This document shows positions 6,817-11,097 of a stretch of 11,097 nucleotides of DNA, piece by piece. Below the pieces are notes generated by a model. The model was not told the DNA's origin and ran no database searches. It was given only the letters and a program-made list of their open reading frames with translations. This DNA comes from Sphingomonadales bacterium (GTDB lineage Bacteria; Pseudomonadota; Alphaproteobacteria; Sphingomonadales; Sphingomonadaceae), in contig JAIYAA010000111.1 in NCBI GenBank assembly GCA_027489295.1, forward strand, positions 1 to 11,097, read 5' to 3'. Position 1 is the stretch's first letter; each line of letters opens with the position of its first letter. A program made the position numbers and the translations under genes.

Positions 6817-8880
6817 ATGACCGATTTCCCCAAGCCGCCCGTCGCCGCCACCCGTCCGCACAGCTTCACCCGCCACGGCATCACCATCGAGGACCCCTGG
6901 GCCTGGCTGCGCGACCCCGGCTATCCGGAAGTCACCGACAAGGACGTGCTCGCCTATCTCGAGGCCGAGAACGCCCATTTCGACGCGGTGATGGCCCCGC
7001 TCAAGCCGCTCGCCGAAACGCTGTTCCAGGAGATGCGCGGCCGGATCAAGGAAGACGAGGCCACCGTCCCCCAGCGCGACGGCGACTGGATCTACTGGAC
7101 CGATTACGAGGTCGGCGGCGAATATCCGCGCTGGTGGCGCAAGCCCGCCGCCGGCGGCGCGGACGAGCTGATCCTCGACGAACCCGCGCTCGCCGCCGGC
7201 AAGGAATATTTCCGCCTGGGCGAGATCTCCGCCAGCCCCGACGGCCGCTGGCTGGCCTATGCCTATGACGACAACGGCTCGGAGCGGTTCGAAGTCCGCA
7301 TCAAGGACCTCACCACCGGCGAACTCCTCCCCGATACCATCTCCGGCATGCTCTCCGAGATCGTGTGGACCGCGGATTCGAAGGGCTTTCTCTACGGCCT
7401 CGCCAACGAGAACTGGCGCACCGACAATGCCCGCTGGCACAAGCTCGGCGAGCCGGTCGACAGCGACATCGAGCTGTTCCGCGAGGCCGACGAAGGCTAC
7501 CGCGTCGCCGTCGGCGAGACCCAGTCGCGCAAGTGGCTGACCATCGCCACCGGCGACCATGTGACGAGCGAAGTCTGGCTGCTTCCCGCCGACAACCCCG
7601 CCGCCACGCCCGTGTGCGTCGCCCCGCGCCAGCCGGGGCGCGAATATGACGTGGACGAGCATGACGGCACGCTGTTCATCCACACCAACGATACCGACAC
7701 CAACTGGCGCCTCGTCACCGCCCCCGTCACCGCGCCCGGCGAATGGACCGAGCGCATCGCCCCCTCGCGCCATTTCTACATGACCGGCGTCACCTGCTTC
7801 GCCGATTTCTTCATCGTCGAGGGCCGCGAGGACGGGCTCGATCAGATCGAGCTGCACCGCTACGACGCCAGCGTCCCCCCGGTGCGCCTGCAATTCCCCG
7901 AGGCGAGCTATGTCGCGGGCCTGGGCGACAACCCCGAATATGCGATCGACAAGCTGCGCCTCGGCTATGAATCGATGGTCACCCCCGGCACCGTCCAGGA
8001 CTATACCGTCGCCACCGGCGCGCTGGAGACGCTCAAGGTCCAGGAAATCCCCAGCGGCTATGACAAAGCCAAATACCGCACCGAGCGCCTGACCATCACC
8101 GCGCGCGACGGCACCGCCGTCCCCGTCTCGATCGTCTACCCCAAGGATTTCCCGCGCGACGGCACCGGCAAGCTCTATCTCTATGCGTACGGCGCCTATG
8201 GCCACGCCATCCCGCCGGGCTTTTCGACCAGCCGCATGTCGTTCCTCGATCGCGGCATGGCCTTCGCCATCGCCCATATCCGCGGCGGCGACGATCTTGG
8301 CCAGCATTGGTATCACGAGGGCAAGCTGGAGAAGCGCACCAACACCTTCCACGATTTCGTCGACGTGGCAAAGGGGCTGATCGCGCTCGGCTATACCGCG
8401 CCGGGCCGGATCGCCATCGCCGGCCGATCGGCGGGCGGCGAGCTGATGGGCGCGGTGGTCAATTCCGATCCCGAGCTGTGGGGCGCGGTGATCGCCGACG
8501 TGCCGTTCGTCGACGTGCTCAACACCATGCTCGACGAGAGCCTGCCGCTCACCCCCGGCGAGTGGCCCGAATGGGGCAACCCGATCGAGGACAAGGCGGC
8601 GTTCGAGCTGATCCGCAGCTATAGCCCGTACGACAATGTGCGGGCGCAAGGGTATCCGCCGATGCTGATCTCGGGCGGCCTCAACGACCCGCGCGTGACC
8701 TATTGGGAGCCCGCCAAATGGGCCGCCCGCCTGCGCGCGACCAAGACCGACGACAACATCCTGCTGCTCAAGACCAATATGGGCGCCGGCCATGGCGGCA
8801 AGTCGGGGCGGTGGGAGAGTTTGCGGGAGTACGCCGACGAGATGGCGTTCGTGCTTTGGCAGTTAGGGGTGGAGGGGTGA
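6817..8880 (+). CDS. ptrB: Oligopeptidase B (S9A family serine peptidase)
   Basis: A 687-residue cytoplasmic prolyl-oligopeptidase-family enzyme (EC 3.4.21.83), which cleaves short peptides after basic residues. There is no signal peptide. Residues 1-75 are the N-terminal segment, about 80-410 the seven-bladed propeller that filters substrates by size, and about 415-687 the alpha/beta-hydrolase domain. The triad is Ser538 (GRSAGGELMG), Asp624 (GGLNDPRV) and His659 (GAGHGGKSGR). Oligopeptidase B hallmarks VPFVDVLNTMLDES, EWGNP, SYSPYDNV and YWEPAKW are all present. Length is normal for the family. Counting from Ser532 of the E. coli enzyme (from memory), Glu582 matches Glu576, but Pro584 replaces Glu578, and Pro466 and Gly468 replace Asp460 and Asp462, acidic residues implicated in choice of basic substrates; specificity may therefore differ. 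The ATG has no ribosome binding site but sits exactly where a promoter would start transcription. The gene converges on the DUF3037 gene. Confidence 0.92.
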   Translation: MTDFPKPPVAATRPHSFTRHGITIEDPWAWLRDPGYPEVTDKDVLAYLEAENAHFDAVMAPLKPLAETLFQEMRGRIKEDEATVPQRDGDWIYWTDYEVGGEYPRWWRKPAAGGADELILDEPALAAGKEYFRLGEISASPDGRWLAYAYDDNGSERFEVRIKDLTTGELLPDTISGMLSEIVWTADSKGFLYGLANENWRTDNARWHKLGEPVDSDIELFREADEGYRVAVGETQSRKWLTIATGDHVTSEVWLLPADNPAATPVCVAPRQPGREYDVDEHDGTLFIHTNDTDTNWRLVTAPVTAPGEWTERIAPSRHFYMTGVTCFADFFIVEGREDGLDQIELHRYDASVPPVRLQFPEASYVAGLGDNPEYAIDKLRLGYESMVTPGTVQDYTVATGALETLKVQEIPSGYDKAKYRTERLTITARDGTAVPVSIVYPKDFPRDGTGKLYLYAYGAYGHAIPPGFSTSRMSFLDRGMAFAIAHIRGGDDLGQHWYHEGKLEKRTNTFHDFVDVAKGLIALGYTAPGRIAIAGRSAGGELMGAVVNSDPELWGAVIADVPFVDVLNTMLDESLPLTPGEWPEWGNPIEDKAAFELIRSYSPYDNVRAQGYPPMLISGGLNDPRVTYWEPAKWAARLRATKTDDNILLLKTNMGAGHGGKSGRWESLREYADEMAFVLWQLGVEG

Positions 8881-8887
8881 GGTAGTC

Positions 8888-8916
8888 GGCATGGGGCGGC
8901 CTATCCGCCCCATGCC
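8888..8916. terminator. Bidirectional hairpin between convergent ptrB and the DUF3037 gene
   Basis: GGCATGGGGCGG (8888-8899) and CCGCCCCATGCC (8905-8916) form a perfect 12-bp stem with the 5-base loop CCTAT. It begins 7 bases after the ptrB stop and ends 6 bases before the DUF3037 stop codon, so it can serve both strands. No strong T tract follows on either side. It also marks the edge of the low-GC block. Confidence 0.65.
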
Positions 8917-8922
8917 AGCTCA

Positions 8923-9786
8923 TTAGCTACCAGAGAGGTGCGCCCGCACCTCATCCTCAATCTTGTTCACGAAGTCGCCGAGATCCCGCTCTTCGTAAAC
9001 GTCCACCGTGCCCGGCGACTTTTTTAGAATTCGAATAGCCCGGTGATATGCTGGCATCAGCGCCTCACTCGAAGGCGCGCCGACGATAAAGTGAGCGTGG
9101 AACGGCTCAGCTGGCTCCTCCGCAATAGAGGTCAACTGGCCAAGCCATCGATGCGCCTTCTTTACGATACCTTCTTCGTCCGCGAGATCGAGAGAGAGAG
9201 GCTCATAAGCGTGCCAGACACCATTTTTCCACGCATGGTGGAAATGAACCCTGTCGCCATCGCCCGAAATCGTCTTTTCGGCCAGATCGACGGGGACTTC
9301 ACGTTCTTCGAGAAGCTGCCTTACCGGCCGCCAAACCTCTTCATCGGAGCGCCGAGAAACCGAGCGGTCATCATATTTCGATACGTGTCGGCGGTAGAGC
9401 CGATCGAACGTGGCCTGAAAATTCTCAGTTAACCCACCTCCAACAGCACTCCACTGCAATGCGCTGTCATCGCTGACAACGATGCGCCTTGCGAACGATG
9501 CTGCATCCAGATCGACAGCCAAGCCGAGAGGGTCCGCAGCGACTTCGGCCAGCAGCTTTCGGGCAGCCCGGTCAACCGTGGACATCGCGGAGACGAAATC
9601 TGAGCGATCCAGGTCAGGAAACATGTGTCGCATTCGGCCGATGGTATGCCGAGTACGCGCCAACAAGGCGCCGGGAAGCCCGCTGGCAGAAGGCGCGAAC
9701 GCAACAACGCCAACGTTCACGAACTCGCCCGTCACGCGATCGTGAACGTACCGCAATACCGTGAATGTGTAACGGCGCTTGGTCAT
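8923..9786 (-). CDS. DUF3037 domain protein, partner of the HipA-like kinase
   Basis: A 287-residue cytoplasmic protein. Residues 5-35 (RYTFTVLRYVHD...GEFVNVGVVAFAP) carry the signature I recognise as DUF3037: a basic/aromatic strand, RYVHD, then E-x-x-N-x-G-V. A helical region follows (about 45-90), then a polar segment with RRSDEEVWRPVRQLLEE. The C-terminal third (about 170-287) looks like a separate alpha/beta domain (VHFHHAWKNGVWHAYEPLSLD, then AHFIVGAPSS). Its role is not established to my knowledge; DUF3037 genes are often found beside HipA-like kinase genes, as here. The start codon overlaps the kinase stop codon as ATGA (9783-9786), so the two are translated from one message and probably coupled. 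No membrane segment or signal peptide is seen. It could be an antitoxin or regulatory subunit, a kinase substrate, or an effector; the sequence does not decide. Confidence 0.82.
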   Translation of the reverse strand: MTKRRYTFTVLRYVHDRVTGEFVNVGVVAFAPSASGLPGALLARTRHTIGRMRHMFPDLDRSDFVSAMSTVDRAARKLLAEVAADPLGLAVDLDAASFARRIVVSDDSALQWSAVGGGLTENFQATFDRLYRRHVSKYDDRSVSRRSDEEVWRPVRQLLEEREVPVDLAEKTISGDGDRVHFHHAWKNGVWHAYEPLSLDLADEEGIVKKAHRWLGQLTSIAEEPAEPFHAHFIVGAPSSEALMPAYHRAIRILKKSPGTVDVYEERDLGDFVNKIEDEVRAHLSGS

Positions 9787-10613
9787 GACAGCACCCTTCG
9801 CACCTCAGCCACGCATCCTTCTATGTTGTCACGCACGGTCTTAATTTTGTCGATAGCAGTGTGAACAGCGCCTTGAGCACCGGCCCACTCGGGCGGGAGC
9901 GCGGCCTCATAGTCGTCTATTTGCCCATCAGACAATCCCTGCCACCTCTCGACGATCGGCTGCCAATCGAGCTCCCGCCCTCGCAGCGCATCACGAAAAA
10001 TGTGAACGCCCGGCCTTTCCATGAAGTCGAGCGCCCCGAGCAACCAAGGCTTCTTAGCCCCAATCAGCATTGTAGGAAATGCCAGATCGTGATCGAACAC
10101 ACGCACCTCATCTCCTCGGACGAGGCAATTCGGATTCACTCCCCGTCGGTCCGGATTCTCGATGGCAGCGTCGAACAACAAGATGCTTGCAAGCGTCGGC
10201 ACCATCTGCCCTACCGGGACGGTACCGGTAACCCACGCCGAATAAGCTGAACCCAGCGCGCGAGATCCAAACGCCAATGGGGGTCCTGCGCGCGCCATGC
10301 CTCGCCATTCAATGTCCGGAATAGCTTCGACAAACTCTGGGTCGAGGTAGAGAAAAAATGGTTGCGGAACTGGTATTTCGAGATCGCCTGCCAGGAGGAC
10401 AGATACCATCTCCATCGCTAGCGACGTCTCTCGCTGCTCGCACCCGGCCGCAAGCTTTGCGAATACCTCGATGCTGTCCCCGTCGACCTCGCAAAACAGC
10501 AATGCGGGACGTGTCTTCCCGCTACCGACGCGATGAATGAATTCCGTGGGAGCAATTCTCGATATCACGTAACAAAATAAAGCAGCGTAGTTCCAGTTTG
10601 GCAATGAATTCAT
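9783..10613 (-). CDS. HipA-like protein kinase (HipA_2-type)
   Basis: A 276-residue putative serine/threonine kinase of the compact HipA-like type, lacking the N-terminal subdomain of full HipA. Visible kinase features are a Gly-rich segment VGSGKTRP (29-36), a beta-3 type lysine Lys53 in VFAKLA, a catalytic-loop equivalent DAAIENPDRRGVNPNCLV with Asp155 (N-P-D-R) as likely catalytic base and Asn160/Asn162 near the metal, and VFDHDLAF with Asp174 (or Asp176) in the DFG position. No transmembrane helix or helix-turn-helix is present, and there is no HipB-like gene. The ATG at 10613 is the first in frame, but no Shine-Dalgarno sequence precedes it and it lies in a predicted hairpin. It starts 21 bases after the ScfR-type gene stop and overlaps the DUF3037 gene by 4 bases. 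HipA kinases phosphorylate tRNA synthetases and similar targets; the target here is unknown. The kinase-type call is good, activity is inferred. Confidence 0.8.
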   Translation of the reverse strand: MNSLPNWNYAALFCYVISRIAPTEFIHRVGSGKTRPALLFCEVDGDSIEVFAKLAAGCEQRETSLAMEMVSVLLAGDLEIPVPQPFFLYLDPEFVEAIPDIEWRGMARAGPPLAFGSRALGSAYSAWVTGTVPVGQMVPTLASILLFDAAIENPDRRGVNPNCLVRGDEVRVFDHDLAFPTMLIGAKKPWLLGALDFMERPGVHIFRDALRGRELDWQPIVERWQGLSDGQIDDYEAALPPEWAGAQGAVHTAIDKIKTVRDNIEGCVAEVRRVLS

Positions 10614-10617
10614 CGCC
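10600..10617 (-). promoter_or_regulatory. Palindrome/hairpin over the kinase start codon
   Basis: The minus strand reads GGCGATGAATTCATTGCC. As RNA, GGCGAUG pairs with CAUUGCC (six Watson-Crick pairs plus one G-U) around the loop AAUU, burying the AUG. As DNA it is an 18-base palindrome with one mismatched pair, containing perfect ATGAATTCAT (10604-10613). It could be an operator or a translational control element. Confidence 0.45.
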
Positions 10618-10634
10618 GCACTGTCAAGCGCCCC

Positions 10635-11097
10635 TCAATCCCCAGCAAACCCAAACGCCGTAACCCCGCGCTCCCGCTCGCTCCCCGCCGCCGCGCGGCC
10701 CGCAGGCGCCGCCGAGCGCTGCGGGCACGCCACCCGCGTACACGCACGGCACCCCAGCCCGATCGGCGCCGCCCGCCCCGCCAGGTCGACCCCGCGTGCC
10801 GCCGCCAGCGTCCCCGCCTCCGCCGCCGGCAGGCCCAGCGCGATCACGAAGCGCGGGCGCACGCCGCCGGGCGCGCCGCCATGCGGATGCACGCAGCGCG
10901 CGATGGTGAAGGCGCGCGCGCCGTCTTCCAGCTCGACCAGCTGCACCGCCGTCTCGTCGGTCCGCGCAAACGCGTCATAGGCGTTCCACAAGGGGCACGG
11001 CACCGCCGCCTCGACCAGCGCCGATCCGCTGGCGCCGGCATAGCGTTTCGAGACCTGCCCGGCGCGATCGAACCGCATCAGGAAGAAGCTCAGCCCC
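10635..11097 (-). CDS. ScfR-family (XRE/short-chain fatty acyl) transcriptional regulator, C-terminal part
   Basis: The gene enters from the right edge; about 154 C-terminal residues are visible and the frame stays open to the last base. The reading LSFFLMRFDRAGQVSKRYAG, followed by PCPLWNAYDAF, FTIARCVHPHGG, and GCRACTRVACPQR (C-x2-C-x4-C), is the pattern of the C-terminal ScfR domain (once DUF2083). In such proteins an N-terminal XRE helix-turn-helix and an IrrE-type domain come first, and would lie outside the window. The family includes RamB-like and propionate/glyoxylate regulators that sense acyl-CoA-type signals. An internal ATG at 11078 is not taken as the start because the conserved domain continues upstream of it. 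GC is very high (87 % in one counted line), in sharp contrast with the kinase gene 21 bases downstream, so this is resident chromosome. The last 25 residues or so are low-complexity and poorly conserved. Confidence 0.82.
   Translation of the reverse strand, partial: GLSFFLMRFDRAGQVSKRYAGASGSALVEAAVPCPLWNAYDAFARTDETAVQLVELEDGARAFTIARCVHPHGGAPGGVRPRFVIALGLPAAEAGTLAAARGVDLAGRAAPIGLGCRACTRVACPQRSAAPAGRAAAGSERERGVTAFGFAGD

Larger units (their letters stand above)
8923..10613. other. Low-GC two-gene island (probable horizontal acquisition)
   Basis: The block between ptrB and the ScfR-type regulator has much lower GC than its surroundings: hand counts of single 60-base lines gave 42 % (10561-10620), 45 % (10321-10380) and 52 % (9421-9480), against 87 % at 10681-10740. 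It uses codons that are rare in the flanks, for instance TTA leucine near the kinase start (GCT TTA TTT TGT). It contains exactly two genes, both on the minus strand. I found no integrase, transposase, tRNA or flanking direct repeat, so the mode of entry is unknown. Confidence 0.7.

Noticed and set aside
4297..8793. A roughly 1,500-codon open frame on the minus strand, antisense to the ester hydrolase and ptrB
   Set aside because: The translation is low-complexity (Arg, Gly, His, Asp and Val rich) with no domain, and both sense genes have complete catalytic motifs. It is a GC-bias shadow.
9043..9864. Several plus-strand frames of 80-130 codons inside the DUF3037 gene
   Set aside because: No ribosome binding site and no family likeness; the minus-strand frame has the DUF3037 signature and a coupled start.
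8880..10640. Search for att-like direct repeats, an integrase or a transposase at the edges of the low-GC block
   Set aside because: No repeat of useful length was found by eye on both sides, and neither gene is a recombinase, so no mobile element is called.

Overview
This is a GC-rich window from what looks like a sphingomonad (Alphaproteobacteria, Sphingomonas or a close relative). The evidence is the strong G/C third-position bias, Caulobacter-like promoter motifs (TTG..C / CTA.A.C), exported peptidase-like enzymes typical of the group, and GC-rich CCTCCC/GGGAGG hairpins between genes. No RNA gene, CRISPR array, insertion sequence or integrase was seen, and no gene-free stretch exceeds 300 bases.

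Layout. Positions 1-101 (minus) hold the first 33 codons of a queuosine-precursor (VUT family) transporter. Positions 183-1310 (minus) encode a lipoprotein glycoside hydrolase of family GH43, with a LacI/XylR-like operator palindrome in its upstream region. Divergently on the plus strand follow a two-domain periplasmic M16 zinc peptidase (1506-4343), a 99-residue conserved protein of unknown function (4369-4668), an exported alpha-amino-acid ester hydrolase of the CocE/NonD family (4843-6735) and a cytoplasmic oligopeptidase B (6817-8880). GC-rich hairpins separate these units. The three hydrolases suggest a role in breakdown of peptides and amino-acid esters, but their separate promoters or terminators argue against one long operon.

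Positions 8923-10613 (minus) are clearly different in composition: single 60-base lines I counted are 42, 45 and 52 % GC, against 87 % in a line just outside. This block holds two genes overlapping by ATGA: a HipA-like kinase, then a DUF3037 protein. It is wedged between the end of ptrB, with which it converges at a 12-bp hairpin, and the 3' end of an ScfR-type transcriptional regulator (10635 to beyond the window) lying 21 bp upstream in the same direction. It looks like a horizontally acquired two-gene cassette, plausibly toxin-antitoxin-like or anti-phage, and is the best candidate here for a poorly described system. Its kinase start codon lies inside a predicted mRNA hairpin.

The many other long open frames, including a roughly 1,500-codon frame antisense to the ester hydrolase and ptrB, are shadows produced by GC-rich codon use and are not annotated.
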